DNA of 64,000 nucleotides. Source: Streptomyces tauricus (GTDB taxonomy: Bacteria; Actinomycetota; Actinomycetes; Streptomycetales; Streptomycetaceae). Of the stretch, positions 15,673 to 24,819 are shown piece after piece. Made by a program: the position numbers and the translations under genes. The notes below the pieces were generated by a model. That model made no database searches and was not told the origin of the DNA. It worked only from the letters and a program-made list of their open reading frames with translations. The stretch is taken from contig NZ_BMVY01000011.1 in NCBI RefSeq assembly GCF_014650955.1, forward strand, positions 124,001 through 188,000, written 5' to 3'. The number at the start of each line of letters is the position of its first letter. The first letter of the stretch is position 1.

Positions 15673-16728
15673 TCAGGGTGAGGAGGAGGCCGAAGGGGCC
15701 GGCTCGGGCGTCGCCCCGGCCTCGCGCAGGGGGCGGAGCACCAGCGGCCTCGCGGACGGCACCGCGCTCTCCTGGGCCTCCACGCCGTACGCGTCCCACC
15801 AGTCGGAGCTGCCGTCCTCGATGCAGCGCAGCAGCACCCCTTCGCGCAGCGCCCAGGGGCAGATGGTCACCTCGTCGATGCCCATCAGCTTCATCGTGGT
15901 GTGCGCGACGATCGCGCCGGCCAGGGACTGTCCGGCGCGCGCGAGGGAGATACCGGGCAGCAGAGCGCGTTCCGCGGCGGGCAGCGCCGCCAGCTGCTCC
16001 ACGGCCCTGCCCAGGTCGGAGCGGGTCATGCTCCGCGTGGTGAAGGGCCCGGACCGGCCGGGGGCCGCGCCGCACAACCTGCCGAGCTGCTGGAACGTAC
16101 GCGAGGTGACGACCGCCGTCCGCGGCGCCTCCCAGCGGATACGGGCCGCGACATCGCGCAGCTGATGGCGTACGTGCCGGCGCAGCAGGCGGGTCCGGTC
16201 CGGGGACGGCGGGTCCTGACCGCGGAAGAAGTCACGGGTCAGCCGGTTGGCGCCCAGCGGCAGCGCGATGGCGAAGTCGGGCAGCCTGCTCCGGCCGAAG
16301 GCCACCTCGAAGGAACCGCCGCCGATGTCCAGCAGGGCCAGTGGTCCGGCGCGCCAGCCCATCCAGCGCCGGGCGGCCAGGAAGGTCAGCTCGGCCTCCA
16401 CCTCGCCGGGCAGCACATGCAGCGGCACGCCCGCCTCGGCGGCGATCCGCGCGAGGACCTTGTCGCGGTTCGGGGCGTCCCGCACGATCGCGGTGGCGAA
16501 GGCGAACGGCTGGGCGACCCCCCAGCGCCTGCCCTCCTCCTTGGCCTCCTTCACCGCTTCCACCAGCCGGTCCACCTGTTTTGTCGGCAGGTGGCCGCCC
16601 CGCTCCACATGGGCGGAGAGGCGCAGCTGACGCTTCGCGGTGTGCACGGGAAGCGGAACCGCTCCGTCCGTTTCGGCGATCATCAGCCGCACCGTGTTCG
16701 AGCCGACGTCAAGTACACCCATTCGCAT
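15673..16728 (-). CDS. Ppx/GppA family exopolyphosphatase or pppGpp phosphatase
   Basis: A 351-residue ASKHA-fold phosphatase. The N-terminal phosphate-binding motif GVLDVGSNTVRLMIAE and the second motif ALLDIGGGSFEVAFG are intact, and FATAIVRDAPN and PGISLARAGQSL fit the family. It starts MRMGVLDVGSNT at 16728 behind GGGGAGG; 16722 is possible. The C-terminus is a Pro/Ser/Ala tail. Family members hydrolyse inorganic polyphosphate or pppGpp and so link to phosphate and stringent responses; which substrate applies here is open. Confidence 0.92.
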   Translation of the reverse strand: MRMGVLDVGSNTVRLMIAETDGAVPLPVHTAKRQLRLSAHVERGGHLPTKQVDRLVEAVKEAKEEGRRWGVAQPFAFATAIVRDAPNRDKVLARIAAEAGVPLHVLPGEVEAELTFLAARRWMGWRAGPLALLDIGGGSFEVAFGRSRLPDFAIALPLGANRLTRDFFRGQDPPSPDRTRLLRRHVRHQLRDVAARIRWEAPRTAVVTSRTFQQLGRLCGAAPGRSGPFTTRSMTRSDLGRAVEQLAALPAAERALLPGISLARAGQSLAGAIVAHTTMKLMGIDEVTICPWALREGVLLRCIEDGSSDWWDAYGVEAQESAVPSARPLVLRPLREAGATPEPAPSASSSP

Positions 16729-16821
16729 CCCCTCCCCGTACCCCGGGCGGCCTCCGGCACACCGGGCCCCGTACACGGATCATGTCCTGTTTGGGTTGTT
16801 CTGCGGGGGTACTCGCCTCCC

Positions 16822-17205
16822 ATGGTGAGCTTCGGCAGGGACAGAGTGATCCCGCACGAGGTCGTGGCCGGTTCGGAGCCCTTCGTCGTGGGACCCCTCA
16901 TGGTGGGACTTCTGGTCACGGCGATGCTGGTCGTCGCGGTGTGGTGGGGCATGCGGGTGCGCAGGGGTGAACCCGGCCCGCCGCGCGCCGAGGACCATCC
17001 GAAGCTGCCCGAGACGGGCGCGGTGTACGAGGTCTCGGAGATGCGCGAGCCCGACGAGATGCCGCACGACGGAAGTGTCCTCACCCCGCATGAACTGCGT
17101 TCCTCGGGCAACATGTCCACGCGGCGCGCGAGGAATCAGAAGCGGCGCCGGTGGAGCGGGAACAACAGCGGTGGATTCGGGAGCGGCGGCCTCGGCAGCC
17201 ACTGA
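16822..17205 (+). CDS. DUF6479 small membrane protein
   Basis: 127 residues, with one transmembrane helix at about 23-43 (PFVVGPLMVGLLVTAMLVVA), then WGMRVRRGEPGPPRAEDHPK, a conserved EVSEMREPDEMP segment and a basic Gly/Ser-rich tail (RRRWSGNNSGGFGSGGLGSH). This matches the Streptomyces-specific DUF6479 family. Function is unknown. It is divergent from the Ppx/GppA gene and 17 bp ahead of a flavin reductase gene. Confidence 0.85.
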   Translation: MVSFGRDRVIPHEVVAGSEPFVVGPLMVGLLVTAMLVVAVWWGMRVRRGEPGPPRAEDHPKLPETGAVYEVSEMREPDEMPHDGSVLTPHELRSSGNMSTRRARNQKRRRWSGNNSGGFGSGGLGSH

Positions 17206-17222
17206 GCCCTCGGGGGGCGGGG

Positions 17223-17738
17223 ATGTCCATGGAGCCGTTTCTCGACCGGCTCGATCACCCGGTGTACGTGGTGACGGCCGAGGCCGACGGGGAGTGTGCG
17301 GGCTGTCTGGTGGGGTTCGCCGCGCAGTGCTCGATCCGGCCGGCCCGCTTCATGGTGTGGCTGTCGAAGGTCAACCGCACCTACCGCGTGGCGCGCTCGG
17401 CCCCGCGGCTCGCCGTCCATCTGCTCGGCCGTGACCAGTACGCGCTCGCCGAACTGTTCGGCGGCGAGACCGGCGACGACGTCGACGAGGACGGATGCCG
17501 CGTCGACAAGTTCGCCCGCGCGGAGTGGACCCCCGGCCCCTCCGGTGTCCCCGTGCTGGACGGCGTGCCCGCCTGGTTCGTGGGGCAGGTCGAGGGGCAC
17601 GTGGACGCCGGCGATCACGTGGGCTTCCTGCTCGCCTCGATCGCGTCCGGAAGCCGTGACGGAGGTGGCCGAACCGGCGGGGAGCCGCTGCGGCTGAGCG
17701 ACGTGAGCCACATCGCCGCCGGCCACCCGGTCGACTGA
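17223..17738 (+). CDS. Flavin reductase family protein (split-barrel FMN-binding)
   Basis: 171 residues of the flavin-reductase-like domain: VYVVTAEADGECAGCLVGFAAQ (flavin-binding strand-turn), RFMVWLSKVNRTYRVA, and a C-terminal GQVEGHVDAGDHVGFLLAS. ATG 17223 is used; ATG 17229 is possible. Such proteins bind FMN or F420 and reduce flavins or small substrates. It precedes an F420-dependent LLM oxidoreductase gene by about 100 bp, which makes F420/FMN redox chemistry a shared theme. Confidence 0.88.
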   Translation: MSMEPFLDRLDHPVYVVTAEADGECAGCLVGFAAQCSIRPARFMVWLSKVNRTYRVARSAPRLAVHLLGRDQYALAELFGGETGDDVDEDGCRVDKFARAEWTPGPSGVPVLDGVPAWFVGQVEGHVDAGDHVGFLLASIASGSRDGGGRTGGEPLRLSDVSHIAAGHPVD

Positions 17739-17842
17739 CCCGCACCGTGACCCGCGCCCGGCCGGCTCGTCGGCGTACGGGCACTCGGGTGCCACGCGCG
17801 GGAAGAACGTTTCGGGTGGTCCCGACCGGCTACTCCGAGAAC

Positions 17843-18808
17843 ATGGTGCAAATCGGATACACGATGATGACCGAACAGGCCGGACCCCGTGAGCTCGTCC
17901 AGCACGTGGTGGCCGCGGAAAAGGCGGGCTTCGACTTCTCGGTCACGTCCGACCACTACTTCCCCTGGCTGGCCGAGCAGGGACACGCGCCGTACGCGTG
18001 GAGCGTTCTCGGGGCCGCCGCGCAGGCCACCTCCACGATCCCCCTCATGACGTACGTGACCTGCCCGACGACCCGCTACCACCCCGCGGTTGTCGCGCAG
18101 AAGGCCGCCACCACGCAGCTGCTCGCCGAGGGCCGCTTCCGGCTCGGGCTCGGCTCCGGGGAGAACCTCAACGAGCACGTGGTGGGTGGCGGCTGGCCCG
18201 CCGCACATGTGCGCCTCGACATGCTGGAAGAGGCCATCGAGATCATCCGCGCGCTGTTCGAGGGCAAGAACGTGAACCACCACGGCGCGCACTTCGACGT
18301 GGAGAACGCCAAGCTCTTCGATCTGCCGGACGAGCCGACGCCCATCGGTGTCGCCGTCTCCGGCGAACGCTCCTGCGCCCTCGCGGGGCGGCTGGCGGAC
18401 CTGGTGATCGCGACCGAGCCGAACGCCGAGCTGATCGAGTCCTTCGACCGGCACGGTGGCAGCGGCAAGCCCAGGGTGGGCCAGCTGCCCGTCTGCTTCG
18501 ACAGGGACAAGGACGCCGCCGTGGCGCGGGCGCACGAGCAGTTCCGCTGGTCGCTCGGCGGCTGGCCGGTCAACTCCGAACTCCCCGGCCCGGCGAGCTT
18601 CGACGGGGCCACCCAGCACGTACGGCCCGAGGACATCGCCGAGAACATCCCCTGCGGCGACGACGTCGACGCCTTCGTCGAGGCCGTCCGCCCCTACGCG
18701 GAGGCGGGCTTCACCGAGATCGCCCTCGTCCAGATCGGGGGCGACCACCAGTTCCCCTTCGTGGAGTGGGCCGAGAAGGAACTGCTGCCCGCCCTGAAGG
18801 ACCTCTGA
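17843..18808 (+). CDS. LLM-class F420-dependent oxidoreductase (F420-G6PD-like family)
   Basis: A 321-residue TIM-barrel oxidoreductase. The opening MVQIGYTMMTEQAGPRELV, SDHYFPWLAEQGHAPYAWSV, TYVTCPTTRYHPAVVAQKAA and LGLGSGENLNEHVVGGGWP match the F420_G6P-type subfamily (TIGR03557-like) of luciferase-like enzymes. ATG 17843 is where this homology begins; the longer frame from 17747 reads as non-coding. Members use cofactor F420 to oxidise or reduce sugars or other metabolites in the cytoplasm. Substrate unknown. Confidence 0.93.
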   Translation: MVQIGYTMMTEQAGPRELVQHVVAAEKAGFDFSVTSDHYFPWLAEQGHAPYAWSVLGAAAQATSTIPLMTYVTCPTTRYHPAVVAQKAATTQLLAEGRFRLGLGSGENLNEHVVGGGWPAAHVRLDMLEEAIEIIRALFEGKNVNHHGAHFDVENAKLFDLPDEPTPIGVAVSGERSCALAGRLADLVIATEPNAELIESFDRHGGSGKPRVGQLPVCFDRDKDAAVARAHEQFRWSLGGWPVNSELPGPASFDGATQHVRPEDIAENIPCGDDVDAFVEAVRPYAEAGFTEIALVQIGGDHQFPFVEWAEKELLPALKDL

Positions 18809-18858
18809 GCTGCGACGGCTCCCTGAGCTTCGACGGCCTCCTGAACGAAGGGAACGAC

Positions 18859-19248
18859 ATGGCCATAGCCACGTACGGCCTGGTGGCACTCGACTGCCAG
18901 GACCCGCCCGCCCTGGCGGAGTTCTACGCGAGCGTCCTGGGCGGCGAGGTCAAGCGGTACGACGACGACTGGTACGACCTCTACGCGCCCGGCGGGCACC
19001 GGATCTCCTTCCAGCGGGCCCCTGACCACCGCCCGCCGGACTGGCCGAGCGCCGACGGCGGCTCCCAGCAGCTGCACCTGGACTTCGACGTACGGGACAT
19101 GGACACGGCGCAGGCCCAGGTACTGGCCCTCGGCGCCACCCCGCTCGACCTGGACGACCGGGGCGGCAGCCGCGGCTTCCGGGTGTACGCGGATCCGGCG
19201 GGCCACCCGTTCTGCCTCTGCCAGGAGGACCGGGAGCAGAAGGACTGA
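18859..19248 (+). CDS. VOC family (glyoxalase-like) protein
   Basis: 129 residues with two beta-alpha-beta-beta-beta modules: DCQDPPALAEFYASVLGGEV and the second ending YADPAGHPFCLCQ, plus QQLHLDFDVRDMDTAQAQVLALGA. AAGGGA precedes ATG 18859. It lies 50 bp behind the LLM oxidoreductase gene and is probably co-transcribed. Members are metal-dependent lyases, dioxygenases or antibiotic-binding proteins; function open. Confidence 0.88.
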   Translation: MAIATYGLVALDCQDPPALAEFYASVLGGEVKRYDDDWYDLYAPGGHRISFQRAPDHRPPDWPSADGGSQQLHLDFDVRDMDTAQAQVLALGATPLDLDDRGGSRGFRVYADPAGHPFCLCQEDREQKD

Positions 19249-19296
19249 GAGCGGGCGGCTGAGAGCGAGTTACTGAGAGCGGGGGACGGCGGGATC

Positions 19297-19683
19297 TCAC
19301 GGCCGGTACCGCAGCGGATGGTCCGACGGCACCTCCACCACCGCGATCCGCGTGCCGTCCGGATCCGTGAGCCACATCTCGACGAGCCCCCACGGCTCCT
19401 TCACCGGCGGCCGGTCCACCTCGACACCGGCGGCCACGAGTTCCTCGTACGCCGCCCGCACATCGGCCACCTGGAGCCACAGCCCGACGGCGGGTGACGG
19501 CCGCTCCGAGGCGCGGCCCGAGACCTCCAGGAAGCCGCCGCCGAGGAAGTAGACGGTGCCCCGCTCGGGGCCCGTACCGAACTCGCGGTAGACGGGCAGG
19601 CCCAGCTTCTCGCCGTAGAAGGCACGGGAGCGCTCGGGATCGGCGGGGTGGAGCAAGGTCCGGCTGCTCAGTACATGCACCAT
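19297..19683 (-). CDS. VOC family protein (glyoxalase/bleomycin-resistance-like)
   Basis: 128 residues with HPADPERSRAFYGEKLGLPV, GLWLQVADVRAAYEELVAAG and LTDPDGTRIAVVEVP, the standard VOC metal-site layout. A TACGAT -10 box (19692-19697) lies 8 nt before ATG 19683, so the mRNA may be leaderless. Divergent from a GNAT gene and convergent with the other VOC gene; three short GAGAGCG repeats lie between the convergent ends (19246-19287). Confidence 0.88.
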   Translation of the reverse strand: MVHVLSSRTLLHPADPERSRAFYGEKLGLPVYREFGTGPERGTVYFLGGGFLEVSGRASERPSPAVGLWLQVADVRAAYEELVAAGVEVDRPPVKEPWGLVEMWLTDPDGTRIAVVEVPSDHPLRYRP

Positions 19684-19764
19684 GCGTCCCGATCGTAGGG
19701 GGAGTGGACGGGAGCGTTACCCTCGTCCATGGCCGAGCCGCGCCCGAGATCGGAGAACCGTTCC

Positions 19765-20304
19765 ATGCCCACCGCTCCCGACGGACTGACCTTCCGAGAC
19801 GCCGTGGACACCGACGTGGACGCCTTGGTCGCGCTGGTCGAGTCGGCCTACCGAGGGGACTCCAGCCGGGCCGGCTGGACCACCGAGGCGGACATCCTCC
19901 AGGGGCAGCGGACGGACCCGGAAGGCGTCCTCGCCGTCATCAAGTCGCCGGACAGCCGGCTGCTGACCGTCGAACGCGACGGCACAGTAGTCGCCTGCTG
20001 CCAGCTCGAACACCGGGGTACGCACGCCTACTTCGGCATGTTCGCGGTCAGTCCCGCACTCCAGGGCGCGGGGCTCGGCAAGGTGATCATCGCGGAGGCG
20101 GAGCGGCTGGCCCGTGAGACCTGGGGCGCCGAGGAGATGCACATGACCGTGATCTCCGTGCGCGAGGACCTCATCGCCTGGTACGAGCGGCGCGGCTACC
20201 GCCGTACGGGAAAGATGACTCCCTTCCCGTACGGCGACGAGCGGTTCGGTGTGCCGCAGCGAGACGACCTGCAGTTCGAGCTGCTGACGAAGCCGCTCGC
20301 ATAA
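19765..20304 (+). CDS. GNAT family N-acetyltransferase
   Basis: 179 residues with the GNAT acetyl-CoA site: YFGMFAVSPALQGAGLGKVII (motif A, Q/RxxGxG/A), followed by VREDLIAWYERRGYRRTGKM (motif B). ATG 19765 follows GGAG. An upstream in-frame ATG at 19729 adds 12 residues and could be a leaderless start behind TACCCT. Substrate unknown. Confidence 0.9.
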   Translation: MPTAPDGLTFRDAVDTDVDALVALVESAYRGDSSRAGWTTEADILQGQRTDPEGVLAVIKSPDSRLLTVERDGTVVACCQLEHRGTHAYFGMFAVSPALQGAGLGKVIIAEAERLARETWGAEEMHMTVISVREDLIAWYERRGYRRTGKMTPFPYGDERFGVPQRDDLQFELLTKPLA

Positions 20305-20349
20305 TCGTTACGCCCTCGGTCGTCCCCTCGGCCGATCGTCGCGCCGCCG

Positions 20350-20366
20350 GTCGCCGCGTCGGCGAC
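20350..20366 (+). terminator. Short hairpin between GNAT and glycerophosphodiesterase genes
   Basis: GTCGCCG-CGT-CGGCGAC is a perfect 7-bp stem between convergent genes, a plausible bidirectional terminator without a U-tract. Confidence 0.45.
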
Positions 20367-20374
20367 GGCTACGC

Positions 20375-21058
20375 CTACGCCGTGAAGCGGCCGGTGCGCT
20401 TGATCTCCGGGTAGTCGGTGGTCGCGCCGTCCAGCTCCAGGGCGCGGACCAGCCGCAGATGGTCCTGGGTGTTCACGACCCAGCCGATGATCCGCAGATC
20501 CGCCTTGCGCGCACGCTCGACGACCTCCAGGGTCAGCCGCCGGATGTTCAGTACGAGGGTGGTGGCGCCGACCGCGGTCGCCCGCTCGACGACATCGATG
20601 CCATAGCGGCTGGCGACCAGCGCCGTACGCACCCCCGGCACGAGCCGCGCGATCTCGGCGACCGCCTCGTCGTGGAACGACAGCACCTCGACCCGGCCGA
20701 CCAGGTCGCGCCGGTTCATCACCTCGGCGAGCGCCCGGGCCGCGGCCACGTCCTTGATCTCGGCCTGGAGCGGGGCCGTGACGGCGTCCAGGACCTCCTC
20801 GAACACCGGTACGCGCTCACCGCGTCCCGCGTCCAGCACGCGCAGCTCCGCGAGGGTCTTCTCGGCGATCGGCCCCGAACCGTCGGTCGTACGGTCCACG
20901 TCGGCGTCGTGCATGACGACGAGCGCGCCGTCCTTGCTCAGATGCAGATCCAGCTCGATCAGGTCGAGGCCCGCCTGCTGGGCGGCGGTGAAGGAACGAA
21001 GGGTGTTCTCCGGTTCGACACCCATGATCCCGCGATGACCGATGGTGAGGAAGTTCAA
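20375..21058 (-). CDS. Glycerophosphodiester phosphodiesterase (GDPD)
   Basis: A 227-residue TIM-barrel phosphodiesterase with GHRGIMGVEPENT (catalytic His, Arg, Glu, Asn), LIELDLHLSKDGALVVMHD (metal-binding Glu/Asp and second His) and AEIKD. Absence of a signal peptide indicates cytoplasmic action, releasing glycerol-3-phosphate from deacylated phospholipid head groups. Confidence 0.95.
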   Translation of the reverse strand: MNFLTIGHRGIMGVEPENTLRSFTAAQQAGLDLIELDLHLSKDGALVVMHDADVDRTTDGSGPIAEKTLAELRVLDAGRGERVPVFEEVLDAVTAPLQAEIKDVAAARALAEVMNRRDLVGRVEVLSFHDEAVAEIARLVPGVRTALVASRYGIDVVERATAVGATTLVLNIRRLTLEVVERARKADLRIIGWVVNTQDHLRLVRALELDGATTDYPEIKRTGRFTA

Positions 21059-21471
21059 GGGTTGACTCCGCTTCCGTCGACGGCGGCTCGGCTGCCGCGC
21101 GCGGCGGTCCCGTGCCCACGCGGCAAGGCCGCAGCCTAATGGTCCCGGGAGAGCTTGTACCCGCTCCGGTGGCCGGGAATGAGGCCTGCCGACTGGGCGA
21201 ACGCGCCCTGCCGCCCCCGGTGCGCCTCACCCCCCGGTGGGCGAGTCCCCGGTGGGTTGACCGGACGCCGGGCCGGGCTTCCGCAGTGGGTCGCCCGAAC
21301 TCCGGCGTCTACCCGACTGACGGCGGAAGTATTCGCCCTCGCGGTTTCCCACAGGAAAAATAGCGGTGAAGATGCGAGGGGGCAGGATAATCTCCCGAGA
21401 CTCCACTTGTCCCGGAGAGTCTCAGACGCATACGGTGTCCATACGCGAGGTTCTCCCGTGGAAGGTGGGTC
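21059..21471. other. Intergenic region of 413 bp with one stem-loop
   Basis: This lies between the divergently transcribed glycerophosphodiesterase and DUF6421 genes. GAGACTCC (21397-21404) can pair with GGAGAGTCTC (21414-21423) with a two-base bulge, in the likely 5' leader of the DUF6421 operon. GATAAT (21386-21391) is a possible -10 box, but no good -35 is seen. I find no convincing gene in the region. Confidence 0.45.
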
Positions 21472-22869
21472 ATGACGGAAATTCTTGTGCAGGTCGGTGC
21501 GGAGGAGCAGATTCCTCCCCGGAGCAGGGTGGTGAGCCACCCGGCCTGGCCCGTGCTCAAGGATGCCGTGGAGCGGATCCGGCCATGGCAGTCCAAGGAC
21601 GGGTCGATCGACTTCGACGCCGAGAGCGCCCCCGATCCGGCCGACGCCGACCTGGCCGTGCGCCACATCATGGACGCCGTCCAGGAGCTGTCGCCGCTCG
21701 TCCCGCACGACGCCGAGTACCACGCGGCGCTCGTCAAGGACCTGCGCCGCTGGGCCGACGGCGGGTTCCAGGTCCCCGACTTCCTGGACTCGCTGCTGGC
21801 CTTCCAGCCCGCCGCGCACCGCGAGGACGGCCTGCAGCACCTGGTCCTCTTCCCCATGTACACGCAGAACGGGAACCCGGACCGCAACTTCGAGGCGGTC
21901 GTCCTGCGCATGGTCTGGCCCGACTGGCTGGCCGACCTGGAGCGCACCCGCTACGACAACCCGCTGTTCTGCGGCATCACCTTCGAGGACTTCACGGCCG
22001 GTTACGACACCAACTCGGCCGTCCTCTTCCCGGAGACCATCGCCGTGCGCGAGGCCCCCGAGCGGTTCAGCTGGGGCGGTATCTTCTGCGACCGCGAGGC
22101 CGCCCGCTTCCGCAAGGTCACCGAGGCGGCGGTCGAGACCCTCGGCCTCGAACTGCCCGACGACATCCGCGAGATGGTCGGCGACCAGACGCGCTGCGAG
22201 CAGGCCTTCGTCCTGTGGGACATGGTCCACGACCGCACCCACAGCCACGGCGACCTGCCCTTCGACCCCTTCATGATCAAGCAGCGCCAGCCGTTCTGGA
22301 TGTACGGCCTCGAAGAGCTGCGCTGCGACCTCACCGCCTTCAGGGAGGCCGTCAAGCTGGAGGCCGACGGCTTCCCGCAGGGCCGTGACGTGCAGTACGC
22401 GGTGCTGTTCGACCGGATGTTCCGCTTCCCCGTGACCGGCGACCGCGTCCGCAACTACGACGGCCTCGGCGGACAGCTGCTCTTCGCCTACCTGCACAAG
22501 CACGACGTCGTCCGCTGGACCGACAACAAGCTCTTCATCGACTGGCAGCGCGCCCCGCAGGTCACCAACGAGCTGTGCGCCGAGATCGAGAAGCTGTACC
22601 GCGACGGCATCGACCGTCCGAAACTGGTCCACTGGTTCGCCGCGTACGACCTGGTCTCCCAGTACCTCGCCCCGCACCCCGGTTCCCGCTGGGCCAAGGG
22701 CCCCGACGCCCTCGACCTGACGCTGCCGCCGCGAAAACTGGTGGACGAGGTGCTTCCGGACGAGTTTCCCCTGAGCATGTTCTATGAGGCACTCTCGAAG
22801 AAGCTGAAGAACGTGATCGCCAGTACCCGGGGCATCACCGCTGCGAGTGCCGAGCGGGTGGCCGCGTGA
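21472..22869 (+). CDS. DUF6421 family protein
   Basis: A 465-residue soluble protein of the actinobacterial DUF6421 family; a purine-rich GGAAGGTGGG precedes ATG 21472. No signal peptide or membrane helix. Conserved-looking segments include MVWPDWLADLERTRYDNPLF, WDMVHDRTHSHGDLPFDPFM (a His/Asp-rich stretch that could bind metal) and NKLFIDWQRAPQ. No catalytic fold is recognisable to me. It is first in an operon with an SDR oxidoreductase and a threonine-aldolase-like PLP enzyme (gaps of about 38 bp), so a metabolic role next to those enzymes is likely. Confidence 0.85.
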   Translation: MTEILVQVGAEEQIPPRSRVVSHPAWPVLKDAVERIRPWQSKDGSIDFDAESAPDPADADLAVRHIMDAVQELSPLVPHDAEYHAALVKDLRRWADGGFQVPDFLDSLLAFQPAAHREDGLQHLVLFPMYTQNGNPDRNFEAVVLRMVWPDWLADLERTRYDNPLFCGITFEDFTAGYDTNSAVLFPETIAVREAPERFSWGGIFCDREAARFRKVTEAAVETLGLELPDDIREMVGDQTRCEQAFVLWDMVHDRTHSHGDLPFDPFMIKQRQPFWMYGLEELRCDLTAFREAVKLEADGFPQGRDVQYAVLFDRMFRFPVTGDRVRNYDGLGGQLLFAYLHKHDVVRWTDNKLFIDWQRAPQVTNELCAEIEKLYRDGIDRPKLVHWFAAYDLVSQYLAPHPGSRWAKGPDALDLTLPPRKLVDEVLPDEFPLSMFYEALSKKLKNVIASTRGITAASAERVAA

Positions 22870-22907
22870 GCGACCGCGTCCGTACCACTGCTCAGGAGGC
22901 GAAGACC

Positions 22908-23672
22908 ATGGGGAACGGTAACGGCGGGGCACTGAGCGGCGCGGTGATCGCGGTGGCCGGCGCGGGCGGTCCGGTGGGCCGGGCGACCCTGCTGCGGCTC
23001 GCCGAGGCCGGGGCCGTGGTCGTCGGGTCCGACAACGACCCGGAGCGGCTGGCCGAGGCCGTCGACGCGGCCCGTTACGCCCACGGCGGCGCCACCGTCG
23101 TCGGCGACACGGTCGACCTGCTCGACCGGGACTCGGCCAAGGACTGGGCCGCGCGCACCGAGAAGGAGTTCGGGCGCGTCGACGGACTGGTCCATCTCGT
23201 CGGCGGCTGGCGCGGCAGCGAGACCTTCACCAAGACCAGCCTCGACGACTGGGACCTGCTGGAACTGCTGCTCATCCGTACCGTGCAGCACACCTCGCTC
23301 GCCTTCCACGAGGCCCTGCAGCGCAGCGACCGCGGCCGGTACGTCCTGATCAGCGCCGCGGGCGCCGGCAAGCCCACCGCGGGCAACGCCGCGTACGCCG
23401 CCGCCAAGGCCGCCGCCGAGGCGTGGACGCTGGCCATGGCCGACTACTTCCGCAAGGCCGGGATCTCCGAGGGCGCCGAGGGGCCGACGTCCGCGGCGGC
23501 CATCCTGGTGGTGAAGGCGCTGGTGCACGACGCGATGCGCGCGGAGCGCCCGAACGCGAAGTTCGCGGGCTTCACGGACGTCAAGGATCTCGCCGAGTCC
23601 ATCGCCGGTGTCTGGGACAAGCCCGCCCCCGAAGTGAACGGAAAGCGTCTGTGGCTGACCGACAAGCCGTGA
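22908..23672 (+). CDS. SDR family NAD(P)-dependent oxidoreductase
   Basis: A 254-residue short-chain dehydrogenase. Rossmann glycine motif GAGGPVGR at 18-25 and catalytic Ser149, Tyr163 and Lys167 (YAAAK). The classical NNAG is replaced by HLVGGW, as in several actinobacterial SDRs. ATG 22908 follows a strong AGGAGG; GTG 22866, which overlaps the DUF6421 stop, is a weaker alternative. Second gene of the DUF6421 operon. Confidence 0.9.
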   Translation: MGNGNGGALSGAVIAVAGAGGPVGRATLLRLAEAGAVVVGSDNDPERLAEAVDAARYAHGGATVVGDTVDLLDRDSAKDWAARTEKEFGRVDGLVHLVGGWRGSETFTKTSLDDWDLLELLLIRTVQHTSLAFHEALQRSDRGRYVLISAAGAGKPTAGNAAYAAAKAAAEAWTLAMADYFRKAGISEGAEGPTSAAAILVVKALVHDAMRAERPNAKFAGFTDVKDLAESIAGVWDKPAPEVNGKRLWLTDKP

Positions 23673-23710
23673 ACCCCGGCCGGGAGACCGCTCGTCCCCA
23701 CCGGGAGGCC

Positions 23711-24781
23711 GTGAACCCGCCGAAGACGGATGCCCGGCGGCGCCACGATCCGCAGGTGCGCGGCTTCGCCAGCGACAACTACGCGGGGGCCCACCCCGAG
23801 GTGCTCGCCGCCCTGGCCCTCGCCAACGGCGGGCACCAGATCGCGTACGGCGAGGACGACTACACCGGCCATCTCCAGCAGGTGATCCGCGGCCACTTCG
23901 GCGCGGGCGCCGAGGCGTTCCCCGTCTTCAACGGCACGGGCGCCAACGTCGTGGCGCTGCAGGCGCTCACCGACCGCTGGGGCGCGGTGATCTGCGCGGA
24001 GAGCGCGCACATCCACGTCGACGAGGGCGGCGCTCCCGAGCGCATGGGCGGGCTCAAGCTGCTCACGGTCGCCACGCCCGACGGCAAGCTCACGCCCGAG
24101 CTGATCGACCGGCAGGCGTACGGCTGGGACGACGAGCACCGGGCGATGCCGCAGGTGGTGTCGATCACCCAGAACACCGAACTGGGCACGGTCTACACGC
24201 CCGACGAGGTCCGCGCGATCTGCGAGCACGCCCACGCGCACGGCATGAAGGTGCACCTCGACGGCGCCCGGATAGCCAACGCGGCCGCCTCCCTGGACGT
24301 ACCGATGCGGGCGTTCACCAACGCGGTCGGCGTGGACGTCCTGTCCTTCGGCGGTACGAAGAACGGCGCGCTGTTCGGGGAGGCGGTCGTCGTCCTGAAC
24401 CGCGACGCCGTCAGCCACATGAAGCACCTGCGCAAGCTGTCGATGCAGCTAGCCTCCAAGATGCGGTTCGTGTCGGTGCAGTTGGAGGCCCTGCTCGCCA
24501 AGGACCTGTGGCTGCGCAACGCCCGCCACGCCAACGAGATGGCCCAGCGCCTCGCCGAGGGTGTGCGCGCGGTGCACGGCGTCGAGATCCTGTACCCGGT
24601 GCAGGCCAACGCGGTCTTCGCCCGGCTGCCCCACGACGTGAGCGAACGCCTGCAGAAGCGCTACCGCTTCTACTTCTGGGACGAGGCGGCGGGAGACGTC
24701 CGCTGGATGTGCGCCTTCGACACGACCGAGGACGACGTCGACGGTTTCGTGGCGGCGCTCAAGGAGGAGATGGCGGCCTAG
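23711..24781 (+). CDS. Threonine-aldolase-family PLP enzyme (beta-eliminating lyase)
   Basis: A fold-type I PLP enzyme of 356 residues from GTG 23711, or 370 from GTG 23669, which overlaps the SDR stop as GTGA. RGFASDNYAGAHPEVLAAL, NGTGANVVALQAL, HLDGARIANAAASLD and the PLP-lysine segment SFGGTKNGAL define the low-specificity L-threonine aldolase / aromatic lyase family. It would split threonine or a related beta-hydroxy amino acid into glycine and an aldehyde. Third gene of the DUF6421-SDR operon; the SDR could reduce or oxidise the product. Confidence 0.9.
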   Translation: MNPPKTDARRRHDPQVRGFASDNYAGAHPEVLAALALANGGHQIAYGEDDYTGHLQQVIRGHFGAGAEAFPVFNGTGANVVALQALTDRWGAVICAESAHIHVDEGGAPERMGGLKLLTVATPDGKLTPELIDRQAYGWDDEHRAMPQVVSITQNTELGTVYTPDEVRAICEHAHAHGMKVHLDGARIANAAASLDVPMRAFTNAVGVDVLSFGGTKNGALFGEAVVVLNRDAVSHMKHLRKLSMQLASKMRFVSVQLEALLAKDLWLRNARHANEMAQRLAEGVRAVHGVEILYPVQANAVFARLPHDVSERLQKRYRFYFWDEAAGDVRWMCAFDTTEDDVDGFVAALKEEMAA

Positions 24782-24819
24782 CGCCGCGCCCTGCGCCTCA
24801 ACCGGCCTGCTGCATAGAT

